Position numbers and translations under genes: made by a program. Shown here piece after piece: positions 15,942-23,897 of a DNA stretch of 29,600 bases. The notes beneath the pieces are model-generated. The model was given only the letters and a program-made list of their open reading frames with translations, ran no database searches and was not told where the DNA came from. The stretch is from Candidatus Aminicenantes bacterium UBA647 (GTDB lineage: Bacteria; Acidobacteriota; Aminicenantia; UBA2199). The DNA is taken from NCBI GenBank assembly GCA_002299555.1, contig DBOL01000115.1, forward strand, positions 32,543-62,142, written 5' to 3'. Within the stretch, counting starts at the first letter, position 1, and every line of letters starts with the position of its first letter.

Positions 15942-18541
15942 ACAGTAACGATATAAGAGATATATTTTATACATTTTTCAAAAACAAAGGTCATTATAAA
16001 GTGATGTCTGCTCCTCTGGTGCCGGCAAAAGATCCTACCATTCTATTTACAAATGCCGGGATGAATCAGTTCAAGGATATTTTCATCGGCAATGAAAGCA
16101 GAGACTACAAGAGGGCTGTTTCCATACAAAAATGTATGAGAGTCTCAGGGAAACACAATGATTTTGATGAAGTAGGTCGAACAGAATACCATCATACTTT
16201 TTTTGAAATGCTCGGCAATTTTTCTTTCGGAGACTATTTCAAGGAAAAAGCTATTGAATATGCCTGGGAACTCATGACAGACAAATTCGGTTTCTCTCCC
16301 GAAGACCTCAGGGTCTCTGTTTTTAATGAGGATGATGAGTCATACAAGATCTGGGAAGACAAGATAGGGATCCCATCAAAAAGAATTTCCCGGCTTGGAG
16401 AAAAAGACAATTTCTGGCAAATGGGAAATACCGGACCGTGCGGGCCATGTTCAGAGATACATTATGATAGAGGGGCGGAGTTCGGCCCTGATGAGTTTTC
16501 CGGGGATAACAAGAGATTTGTTGAAGTATGGAATCTGGTATTTATGCAATATTACAAAGAAGAATCAGGCAAAATGAATCCCCTCCCTTCACCTTCTATT
16601 GACACAGGGATGGGAATGGAGAGACTAACTACCCTCTTGTCTGGAAAATCAAGCAATTATGATACTGATCTTTTCCGCCCGATAATTGAATTCACTGCAA
16701 AACTCGCTGATGTGAATCCTGATGACAAAGATATTAAGATCGGACTTAATGTTATCGCTGATCATGTGAGAGCTCTCTCCTTTCTGATCTCAGATGGAGT
16801 TTTACCTTCAAATGACGGCAGGGGGTATGTTCTCAGAAGACTCCTGCGCAGAGCTTCAAAACATGGACGTTCTATCGGATTTAAAGAAAGTTTTCTATAT
16901 AAGGTCACTCCGGTAGTTATAGAGATCATGGAAAATACTTATCCGGAGCTGGGTTTAAACAGAAAATTCATTTCTGAGGTAATCAAATCGGAAGAAGAGA
17001 GATTTGAAAGAACTCTGCTCTCTGGACTGAAAAGATTCGAGGACATCATTCACAATACAATTGATAAGGGGGAGAAAGTATTATCGGGAAAAGATGTATT
17101 TAAATTATCAGATACATACGGCTTTCCTGTTGACTTCTCAATAGACCTTGCAAACGAAAAGAACATGAAAGTCGACCTTGAAGGGTTCCGGGCTGAACTT
17201 GCAGATCAACAGAAAAAATCAAGAAGTGGGTTGGCTGTCAGAGGGGTGAGCAACCTCCCTGAAGATATGGACAAGCTGAACTCAATATTTACGGGATATA
17301 ACAGCCTTGAGGAAGAATCTTCTATAAAAGAAATTTTCAAGGCGAATTCCATAACAGATTCAATTTCGGAGGGAGAAGAAGGGGTTTTGATCATAGAGAA
17401 AACTCCATTTTATGGAGAATCCGGTGGACAGACAGGCGATACAGGTTCCGGAAGAAGTGAAAATTCACTTTTCTCAATAACAGACACAAGAAAAAATTCA
17501 ACAGGTGGACTTCTCCATTATGTAAAGATCCTTAAAGGAAATTTGACTAACAGTGATATTGTGAGAGTCAAAGTAGATATGTCAAAAAGAGAGAACATTG
17601 CTGCCCATCACACCTCCACCCACTTACTCCACGCTGCCTTAAGAGAAATTCTGGGACCTCACATAAAACAATCAGGTTCTTATGTAGGCCCGGACAAATT
17701 GAGATTTGATTTTACCCACTTTAAGTCAGTGAGCAAGGATCAGTTAAACGGAATAGAAACCCTTATCAACAGAAAGATCAGGGAAAATCTTAACGTTAAA
17801 ACAATTGAGACTACTTATGAAGATGCTTTGAACAGCGGGGCTATTGCAATCTTTGATGAAAAATATTCCGACAAAGTAAGAATGCTTTCCATTGGGGAGT
17901 TCTCGTGTGAATTATGCGGAGGCACCCATCTTCAGCAAACAGGGGAAATTGGATTTTTCAAGATAACATCTGAATCATCAATTTCTTCAGGGATCAGAAG
18001 GATAGAGGCTGTCGCAGGATCAGCAGGATATAAATATCTGGAAACCCTTTTTAGTAGAATTGAAAAGATCGAATCAAAATTCAATCAAAAAGGTGAAAGA
18101 CTATTCGATTTCCTCAGTGAACTTGATGAGAAAAACCGTAAACTTGAAAAAAAGATCTCCAAACAGGGCTCTCAGGAAAAAACAGACTTTAGTGAGCTGA
18201 AAAGCAGTAAAATGGAAATCAGAGGATTGCCGGTCATAATTCATCATTTTGAAGAGACAAGTAAAAAAATGCTCAGCACTGCTGCTGATGATATTAAACG
18301 TAAATATGAATGTGTAACAATCATCTCCTCAAATGAAGGGGGGAAATCAGGCATAGTAATTTCAATCCCGTCAAACTTGACAAAAAAATTCAATGCTAGT
18401 ACTCTGATAAAGCAGATATCCACTATCGTTGAGGGAAACGGGGGCGGTCGACCTGATTTTGCCCAGGCTGGTGGGAACGAAATAAATGACCCGGAAGGCT
18501 TCATGGCCAGGATTGTGGAACTGCTTGAGAACACAAAATGA
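15938..18541 (+). CDS. alaS: Alanyl-tRNA synthetase
   Basis: Charges tRNA-Ala with alanine and edits mischarged Ser/Gly. The 867-residue length is typical of bacteria. Visible parts are the class II catalytic core (FTNAGMNQFKDIF, DEVGRTEYHHTFFEMLGNFSFGDYF, NTGPCGPCSEIH), the editing-domain zinc motif H558-x3-H562 with C660-G-G-T-H664, and the C-Ala domain with the glycine-rich GNGGGRPDFAQAGG near the end. The gene overlaps pilT and the downstream transglycosylase gene by four bases each, so the reading frames are translationally linked. Confidence 0.98.
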   Translation: MNSNDIRDIFYTFFKNKGHYKVMSAPLVPAKDPTILFTNAGMNQFKDIFIGNESRDYKRAVSIQKCMRVSGKHNDFDEVGRTEYHHTFFEMLGNFSFGDYFKEKAIEYAWELMTDKFGFSPEDLRVSVFNEDDESYKIWEDKIGIPSKRISRLGEKDNFWQMGNTGPCGPCSEIHYDRGAEFGPDEFSGDNKRFVEVWNLVFMQYYKEESGKMNPLPSPSIDTGMGMERLTTLLSGKSSNYDTDLFRPIIEFTAKLADVNPDDKDIKIGLNVIADHVRALSFLISDGVLPSNDGRGYVLRRLLRRASKHGRSIGFKESFLYKVTPVVIEIMENTYPELGLNRKFISEVIKSEEERFERTLLSGLKRFEDIIHNTIDKGEKVLSGKDVFKLSDTYGFPVDFSIDLANEKNMKVDLEGFRAELADQQKKSRSGLAVRGVSNLPEDMDKLNSIFTGYNSLEEESSIKEIFKANSITDSISEGEEGVLIIEKTPFYGESGGQTGDTGSGRSENSLFSITDTRKNSTGGLLHYVKILKGNLTNSDIVRVKVDMSKRENIAAHHTSTHLLHAALREILGPHIKQSGSYVGPDKLRFDFTHFKSVSKDQLNGIETLINRKIRENLNVKTIETTYEDALNSGAIAIFDEKYSDKVRMLSIGEFSCELCGGTHLQQTGEIGFFKITSESSISSGIRRIEAVAGSAGYKYLETLFSRIEKIESKFNQKGERLFDFLSELDEKNRKLEKKISKQGSQEKTDFSELKSSKMEIRGLPVIIHHFEETSKKMLSTAADDIKRKYECVTIISSNEGGKSGIVISIPSNLTKKFNASTLIKQISTIVEGNGGGRPDFAQAGGNEINDPEGFMARIVELLENTK

Positions 18542-19230
18542 GAGTACTGATATTGTTTTTAACAATATGTTTCTTAATGACATCCATACATTTGCCCGGA
18601 GAACTCATTGTGAAGCAGGGGGCAGACGGTCGAATAATTGTCACCAACTCCCCGGGCTTTTCAAGTGTCCGTTCTTACAATAAAACGCCCAATTTCTCAA
18701 TTCCAGCATATTCATCGAATAAGGTTCCCTCCCTTTATGGCAATAAGATATCAACTCTGTCTATAAAATATAAATTGAGGGAAGATCTTATCCTTGCTGT
18801 TGCACGTGCAGAATCCGGATTCAACCCGTTTGCCAAATCAAAAAAAGGGGCTGTCGGAATTATGCAGCTGATGAAAAGTACAGCAGAACAATACGGTGTT
18901 ACCAACAGATATAATGTGGACCAGAATCTTGATGCCGGAGTTAGGCATCTCAAATATCTTTATAAAAAATATAACCAGAATCTTCCGATTGTTCTTGCCG
19001 CCTATAATGCAGGCGAAAGTGCAGTTAAAAAATATAATGGTGTCCCTCCATATAAAGAGACCAAAAACTATATCAAAAAAGTGAGGAGGTTTATGGGCCT
19101 TCCTTATTCCGGGACATTCACTTCCTCCGGTAAAACCACGATCTTTAAATATGAAACAAGGGCCGGCAGAATTGTTCTGTCTGATTCGCCGCCACCGGAA
19201 GAGAATACAAACGTGGTAGTATTAGATTAA
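18538..19230 (+). CDS. Lytic transglycosylase (SLT domain) with DUF4124-like flanks
   Basis: Periplasmic enzyme that cleaves the MurNAc-GlcNAc bond of peptidoglycan to form 1,6-anhydro ends. Residues 1-20 are a signal peptide. The SLT (lysozyme-like) domain spans about 74-190, with catalytic E92 in ARAESGFNP and the family motifs GAVGIMQLM (104-112) and VLAAYNAGE (152-160). Short similar strands flank the domain: IVKQGADGRIIVTNSPG (24-40) and IFKYETRAGRIVLSDSPPP (202-220). Both resemble DUF4124-type beta segments, so they may form one small surface or a duplicated wall-binding element. The start overlaps the alaS stop (ATGA). Confidence 0.93.
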   Translation: MRVLILFLTICFLMTSIHLPGELIVKQGADGRIIVTNSPGFSSVRSYNKTPNFSIPAYSSNKVPSLYGNKISTLSIKYKLREDLILAVARAESGFNPFAKSKKGAVGIMQLMKSTAEQYGVTNRYNVDQNLDAGVRHLKYLYKKYNQNLPIVLAAYNAGESAVKKYNGVPPYKETKNYIKKVRRFMGLPYSGTFTSSGKTTIFKYETRAGRIVLSDSPPPEENTNVVVLD

Positions 19231-19239
19231 CATCACACA

Positions 19240-20166
19240 ATGGAAAAAGTTCATGTAATAGTAAACCCCTATTCAGCAAGAGGTAAGACTGAATACAGAT
19301 GGGAAAGTATTAAATCCGTTATAAAACACTATTTTTCAGAGTTTAAATATATCTTTACAGAAAAACCAAATCAGGCAACAGAAATAGCAAGGGAAGTCCT
19401 TTCTGAAGGTTTTAACCTGATAATCGGGATCGGAGGGGACGGAACATTAAACGAGATCACTAACGGATTCTTCTCAGGTAATACAAAAAAAGTGATAAAT
19501 GATGAAGCATCCCTGGGTATGATCCCATCGGGAACTGGTTCTGACTTCATAAGATTCCTCAAGATCCCCAGAGATTTTAAAAAATCTGTTGAGTTGATCA
19601 AAAATTCAAACCAAAAAAAAATTGATGTCGGAAGGATCTCCTATCCTGGTTCAGGTCCAGAGAATCCACCTAGATATTTTATCAATATTGCTGATTTCGG
19701 ATTGGGCGCGGATGTAATAAAAAAACTTTCAACTATTCCGGAATCCAAGAGAAGTCCCTTATCGTATTACAGTGGACTTTTATCCACAATAAAAAATTAT
19801 GAAAGCAAAAATGTGAATATAACTATTAATGGTGAAAAGAAAATATCCGGAAAATACCTTATCGGAGCAGTTGCAAACGGTGGTATATTCGGTGGGGGAA
19901 TGGTAATTGCCCCTGACGCAAAAATAGATGATGGCTATTTTGATCTTGTCCTGGTAAAAGAGATGAAAAAGTTTGAGATCATAAGGAATTCTCATCACCT
20001 CTATCGGGGGACGATAATCAACCATCCGAAAGTGGAAGTCCACAGGGTGAAAAAACTTGAGGTTTCTTCTGAGGATGACATAAATCTTGAATTTGATGGT
20101 GAGCTTGGAGGAAAGGTTCCGGTAAATTTTGAGATAATCGAGAAAGTTCTGAACTTCAGAGTCTGA
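19240..20166 (+). CDS. Diacylglycerol kinase-family lipid kinase (DagK/YegS-like)
   Basis: A 308-residue cytosolic or membrane-associated lipid kinase of the DAGK catalytic family. It shows the nucleotide-binding GIGGDGTLNEITNGF (63-77), GMIPSGTGSDFIR (93-105) and a C-terminal part with GGGMVIAPDAKIDDGYFDLVLV, all typical of DgkB/YegS/BmrU proteins. Likely role: recycling diacylglycerol to phosphatidic acid; substrate specificity (diacylglycerol, sphingosine-like or other lipid) cannot be told from sequence. It starts nine bases after the transglycosylase stop with no good ribosome-binding site. Confidence 0.9.
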   Translation: MEKVHVIVNPYSARGKTEYRWESIKSVIKHYFSEFKYIFTEKPNQATEIAREVLSEGFNLIIGIGGDGTLNEITNGFFSGNTKKVINDEASLGMIPSGTGSDFIRFLKIPRDFKKSVELIKNSNQKKIDVGRISYPGSGPENPPRYFINIADFGLGADVIKKLSTIPESKRSPLSYYSGLLSTIKNYESKNVNITINGEKKISGKYLIGAVANGGIFGGGMVIAPDAKIDDGYFDLVLVKEMKKFEIIRNSHHLYRGTIINHPKVEVHRVKKLEVSSEDDINLEFDGELGGKVPVNFEIIEKVLNFRV

Positions 20167-20229
20167 ACCATTCAAGTTTGAGTCCCAACCTTTATTATGA
20201 TAAGATTGGTTATATAAATGGAGACAAAA

Positions 20230-21414
20230 ATGGACAAAAAATTCATAGCAATAATAGTAATTCTGATCTTTGTTATTTCCTGTCAGGGAAATTCAAAAGC
20301 TGATGATCTTGAAAATCTGACTGGCGATTTTACTGCTCTTGAAACAAAATTTCACGAGAAGGAATCTAAGATCAAATCATACAAGGAATATCAGGAATTT
20401 AAAGTCGAGAAAAAAAAAGAGTTTGAGGAATTGCTTACAAAATACAAGAATAGTTCAAAATCCGAAGCAATAGATATAATTAAGGCTACGTTACTTTTAG
20501 AGACCGAGGATCTGGATGGAGCTGAAAAACTTATTGACGAAGTTATTTTGAAAGATGGCAAATTATTAAATAAAGCAAAGATGGTAAAGGTACTGACTCT
20601 CATTTCAAAAAAGAGAATAGACGATGCTTATCCTATTTTCAGTGAGATCGAATCCAACGTTGATAAAGGACAGGACTATTATTCCGCATTAATGAACTTC
20701 GCATTTGAAGCCTCAGATAAATCTGTAAGAAAAAAATATTCACAACAACTGATCGACTCTTCCCAGCTTCCTGAAGAGTTTAAAAGATATACACACATGT
20801 TCTATGCAAACCTGGCCTCAATTGCCAAAGATGAGAAGGATATTGCAGGAGCAAAAGAAATTCTCAAAAAAGCAATTGAGCTCACAACTGATCCAAGAGG
20901 AAAAAAATCACTCAAATCAGAACTGGCCCAGATCGAATTCCTGGGGAAAAAGGCTCCCTCGATAAATGCAGAAACATGGGTAAATTCAAAAGCTCTATCA
21001 TTGGATAAACTTAAAGGCAAAGTTGTAATTATCGATTTCTGGGCTCCCTGGTGCAGCCCATGCAGGGCTGTGATCCCCGGTTTGATAGAGGAATATGGTA
21101 AACATAAAGATGACGGACTCGTAGTGATCGGATTTACAAAGTTGTATGGATCATACAGAGATGATGTTCAGAATGCAGGTAAAGTTGATCGTGATAAAGA
21201 GATCGAATTGATCAAAAGCTTTGCTGCCAGATTCAAAATTGACTACCCCATTGCAATTTCTGATAATGGGCAGGATTTTGATTCATATATGATCACTGGT
21301 ATTCCGACAATGATATTTATTGACAGGCAAGGGAATGTTGATCATATAAAGATCGGATCCGGAAATCATAATTCCGTCAGAGAGAAAATCGAAACATTGC
21401 TGGGAAACAAATAA
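20230..21414 (+). CDS. TlpA-like thioredoxin-fold lipoprotein with helical N-domain
   Basis: A 394-residue predicted lipoprotein: signal peptide, lipobox VISC (cysteine 18), a Lys/Glu-rich helical region (about 20-240, TPR-like, with ATLLLETEDLDGAEKLIDEV and KDIAGAKEILKKAIEL), then a TlpA/AhpC-TSA-type thioredoxin domain (about 245-394) with active site WAPWCSPC (C275, C278) and the cis-proline segment TGIPTMIFID. It probably handles thiol-disulfide exchange in the periplasm. The start at 20230 is chosen over an in-frame ATG at 20218, because GGAG (20220-20223) lies six bases before it and the signal peptide then begins MDKKF. It is followed one base later by a second thioredoxin gene. Confidence 0.88.
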   Translation: MDKKFIAIIVILIFVISCQGNSKADDLENLTGDFTALETKFHEKESKIKSYKEYQEFKVEKKKEFEELLTKYKNSSKSEAIDIIKATLLLETEDLDGAEKLIDEVILKDGKLLNKAKMVKVLTLISKKRIDDAYPIFSEIESNVDKGQDYYSALMNFAFEASDKSVRKKYSQQLIDSSQLPEEFKRYTHMFYANLASIAKDEKDIAGAKEILKKAIELTTDPRGKKSLKSELAQIEFLGKKAPSINAETWVNSKALSLDKLKGKVVIIDFWAPWCSPCRAVIPGLIEEYGKHKDDGLVVIGFTKLYGSYRDDVQNAGKVDRDKEIELIKSFAARFKIDYPIAISDNGQDFDSYMITGIPTMIFIDRQGNVDHIKIGSGNHNSVREKIETLLGNK

Positions 21415-21415
21415 T

Positions 21416-21721
21416 ATGGAAAAAATATCTGAAGAAATTTTTGATGAAAAAATTGCATTAGAGGGGAATGTTATTATAGATTTTAGTTCTCCCGGGTGTG
21501 CGCCATGTAAAAAAGTTCCGCCATTACTTAATGAAATAATTGACGAGAATCCTGAAAAGAAGATCTCTGCGTTTGAAGTTGATGTAGCAGAGAATCCCGG
21601 TATTGCAACAAGGTTTTTTGTACTTGGAGTACCAACAATTATTGTATTTAATTCCGGGAGTGAAGTAGCACGTTTTAATTCAGTGCCCAACAAGAAGAAG
21701 ATAGTATCTGTTTTAAAATAG
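21416..21721 (+). CDS. Small thioredoxin-like protein, CAPC active site
   Basis: A 101-residue cytosolic thioredoxin-fold protein. The active site reads SSPGCAPC (C28, C31), where classical thioredoxin has W-C-G-P-C: the tryptophan is replaced by glycine and the middle glycine by alanine. The cis-proline loop VLGVPTIIVF (around P75) is intact. It has no signal peptide, unlike the TlpA-like protein encoded one base upstream. The pair may be functionally linked or simply co-transcribed. Redox activity is expected, but partner and potential are unknown. Confidence 0.85.
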   Translation: MEKISEEIFDEKIALEGNVIIDFSSPGCAPCKKVPPLLNEIIDENPEKKISAFEVDVAENPGIATRFFVLGVPTIIVFNSGSEVARFNSVPNKKKIVSVLK

Positions 21722-21749
21722 ATCTTGCTGTACTAAATAAGGGACATTT

Positions 21750-21810
21750 TTTCACCTCCTGCCTTTATCCTCGTTGGCATTGATATTGCTTCGTAACAGA
21801 GGAGGTTAAA
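21750..21810 (+). promoter_or_regulatory. Possible hairpin sequestering the ribosome-binding site of the barrel gene
   Basis: ACCTCCT (21754-21760) is a perfect complement of AGGAGGT (21800-21806), which is the Shine-Dalgarno sequence for the ATG at 21812. After one C-T mismatch, TTT (21750-21752) can pair with AAA (21808-21810). The loop is about 39 bases. If formed, the stem would block translation, as in riboswitch-like or thermosensor leaders. The loop matches no riboswitch class I recognise. Confidence 0.4.
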
Positions 21811-21811
21811 T

Positions 21812-22483
21812 ATGAAAAAAAAATTATTAATTTCAATATTAGGTTTACTTCTTGGATCAGGACTTATTTCAGGTCAGAGCCTTAACTTTAAAATCGGTCT
21901 TTTCAGTCCAATGCTAGAATCTGACCTCTGGGAAGTAAATAAAGAGAATCTTTACTTTTCAAATGAAGATATGCGAGATCTCTATTACGGGATTGAGTAT
22001 GAGCAATTTATAGGAAGATATTTTTCCATGGCTTTTGAAGCCGGCACTTTTGAGAGAACCGTCTATTCACAATACAGAGATTATGAATATGATGACGGTA
22101 CTCCGATTTACCAGGACATCCATCTTAGTATAAGTGGAATTGAAGCCAACATTAAGATCTATCCCATCGGACACAGAAAAGTGTTTAACCCTTATATCGG
22201 AGCAGGTGTGGGTATATACTATTGGGAATATGAACAATGGGGCGATTTTATAGATTTTAACAGCTGGGAAGTATACGAAGGATATGGCTATACAGAGAAA
22301 TATAGTGCAGGAATTAATTTCAAGGGTGGTTTTATATTCAGATATCGAAGACATATGGGGATATCCTTCGAGGCAAAATACCAGTACCTTAAGGGACAGT
22401 TATCAAATTTGTTTGAGGGATTTGAGAAACTTGACCTGAGTGGACTCACGCTCAATATAGGATTGAACCTGTTTTTCAGATGA
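21812..22483 (+). CDS. Outer-membrane beta-barrel protein
   Basis: A 223-residue protein with a signal peptide ending near ISGQS (about residue 22) and then alternating amphipathic strands rich in Tyr, Trp and Phe (for example YFSMAFEAGTF, NPYIGAGVGIYYWEY, MGISFEAKYQYL), ending in LNIGLNLFFR. This fits a small barrel of about eight strands of the OmpW/OmpA-like outer-membrane type. No specific substrate or family member is recognised. AGGAGGT sits six bases before the ATG and may be masked by an upstream complement. The stop overlaps by three bases an upstream in-frame ATG of the GWxTD gene. Confidence 0.82.
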   Translation: MKKKLLISILGLLLGSGLISGQSLNFKIGLFSPMLESDLWEVNKENLYFSNEDMRDLYYGIEYEQFIGRYFSMAFEAGTFERTVYSQYRDYEYDDGTPIYQDIHLSISGIEANIKIYPIGHRKVFNPYIGAGVGIYYWEYEQWGDFIDFNSWEVYEGYGYTEKYSAGINFKGGFIFRYRRHMGISFEAKYQYLKGQLSNLFEGFEKLDLSGLTLNIGLNLFFR

Positions 22484-22491
22484 GGATAAAA

Positions 22492-23436
22492 ATGAAAATA
22501 TATATAATTTTAATACAAATATTGTTTTTGGCATTTTCAGGAATTTACGGAAAAACCACAACCAGTACGGAAGGCGTTGTAAAAGGAGTAGATGATTTCT
22601 ACAAGAAGACAAGGTTTATTATGACCAAAATGGAAAAACAGATCTACAAACATCTACCTGATGATGCGGAAAGAGCAAAATTTATGAAAGAATTCTGGGA
22701 TAAGAGAGATCCGACTCCGGATAATTTCGAAAATGAAGCGAAAAGCACATATGCCAAAAGAATTGCATATTCGAACAGATGGTTCTCCGAAGGGAAGGGA
22801 AAGAACACCGGATGGGACTCCGAGAGAGGCAGAATACTACTCCAGCTTGGGATCCCCGACAGGAGAGAATTCGGGGAACTGGATATGACTTCCCCCGGAG
22901 GAGTAAACCAGCAACGGGGAGCATTGCTTTCAACAAAAAGACTTCCTATGGAAAGGTGGTTCTATTACCGTTTCCAATTATACCTGGTCTTCACAGACAC
23001 CAACGGATTTGGTAATTTTAAACTTATGAGAATCCCTGCACAATTATTATCAGCAATAGATCTTGCAAAAATGAGTGTATTGGATACATCTAATAATGAT
23101 ATTAAATATCAGATCACGTTTAAGCCTTCTGTTAAGAATAATGAAATAGTGCTTAGGATACCCACAAAAAAGATCAGTTTTGAAGAAAATAATGGAGTTA
23201 TGAGAGCCAGTTTCTCAATCACGATCTACATTTACAAAAATTATCTCAGGATTGATGATATTAAAGTTGAAAGAGTTCTGGATAAAATTGACAACTCAAT
23301 TCTGAAAAAGAAATATATCTATCTGAAAATACCCATAGACTATTCAGCCAAGGGCAAATACTATTTTGATATACTTCTCAAGGACATTGTGGGGCAATCA
23401 AGATACAGAGACGTTGTAAAGTATAAAGTTCGCTAG
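22492..23436 (+). CDS. GWxTD-domain secreted protein
   Basis: A 314-residue protein with an N-terminal signal peptide (about 1-20). It has the GWxTD-family layout: a helical region (FYKKTRFIMTKMEKQIYKHL...RAKFMKEFWDKRDPTP) and the name motif in variant form, G107-W-D-S-E-R-G followed by RILLQLGIPD, then a beta-rich C-terminal half. The family is found in Bacteroidetes/Chlorobi, Acidobacteria and related phyla and has no established function. The start at 22492 is preferred over the ATG at 22480, because AGGA (22483-22486) lies just before it. Its stop codon shares bases with the stop of the convergent tsaE gene. Confidence 0.85.
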   Translation: MKIYIILIQILFLAFSGIYGKTTTSTEGVVKGVDDFYKKTRFIMTKMEKQIYKHLPDDAERAKFMKEFWDKRDPTPDNFENEAKSTYAKRIAYSNRWFSEGKGKNTGWDSERGRILLQLGIPDRREFGELDMTSPGGVNQQRGALLSTKRLPMERWFYYRFQLYLVFTDTNGFGNFKLMRIPAQLLSAIDLAKMSVLDTSNNDIKYQITFKPSVKNNEIVLRIPTKKISFEENNGVMRASFSITIYIYKNYLRIDDIKVERVLDKIDNSILKKKYIYLKIPIDYSAKGKYYFDILLKDIVGQSRYRDVVKYKVR

Positions 23437-23897
23437 TTGCTGTGAAAAGCATCAGGGGGAAGATTAATTCCTGTGAATAGAGTGATACTTCTCTCAGGAC
23501 TTCCCCCACCGGTATATGATATAGATATATCTATAAGATTTCTTTCAGCTGAATAATACTTTTTTGCAAATTCGCCCCATTCGACAACGATTATCCCGGA
23601 ATCCAGATTATCATCGATCTCAGGTATTCCGCCGTTTATCTGCTCCCCTATCCTATACAGATCGATGTGAAAAAGTTTGAATTTACCTTCATAAATATTC
23701 ATTAATGTATAACTGGGGCTAACAATTTCCCTGCGGTCAATTCCAAGGGCATTCCCAACACCTTTTGTAAACATCGTTTTTCCAGCCCCCAGATTTCCGC
23801 TAAGCAGAATCAACTCATTACCATTCAGGACTTTACCTAATGATTCACCGAAACCGAAGGTTTCTTCAGGTGAAAGTGAATTCAGATCTATATTCAT
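23433..23897 (-). CDS. tsaE: tRNA threonylcarbamoyladenosine biosynthesis ATPase
   Basis: ATPase partner of TsaB/TsaD in forming t6A37 of ANN-decoding tRNAs. At 154 residues it is normal for the family. Motifs are Walker A SGNLGAGKT (33-41), SPSYTLMNIY (60-69), HIDLYRI (77-83) and VVEWGEF (104-110). GAGGA lies three bases before the ATG, supporting this start even though it lies 32 bases inside the end of the upstream nnr gene. The gene ends at a CTAG shared with the convergent GWxTD gene. Confidence 0.96.
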   Translation of the reverse strand: MNIDLNSLSPEETFGFGESLGKVLNGNELILLSGNLGAGKTMFTKGVGNALGIDRREIVSPSYTLMNIYEGKFKLFHIDLYRIGEQINGGIPEIDDNLDSGIIVVEWGEFAKKYYSAERNLIDISISYTGGGSPERSITLFTGINLPPDAFHSN

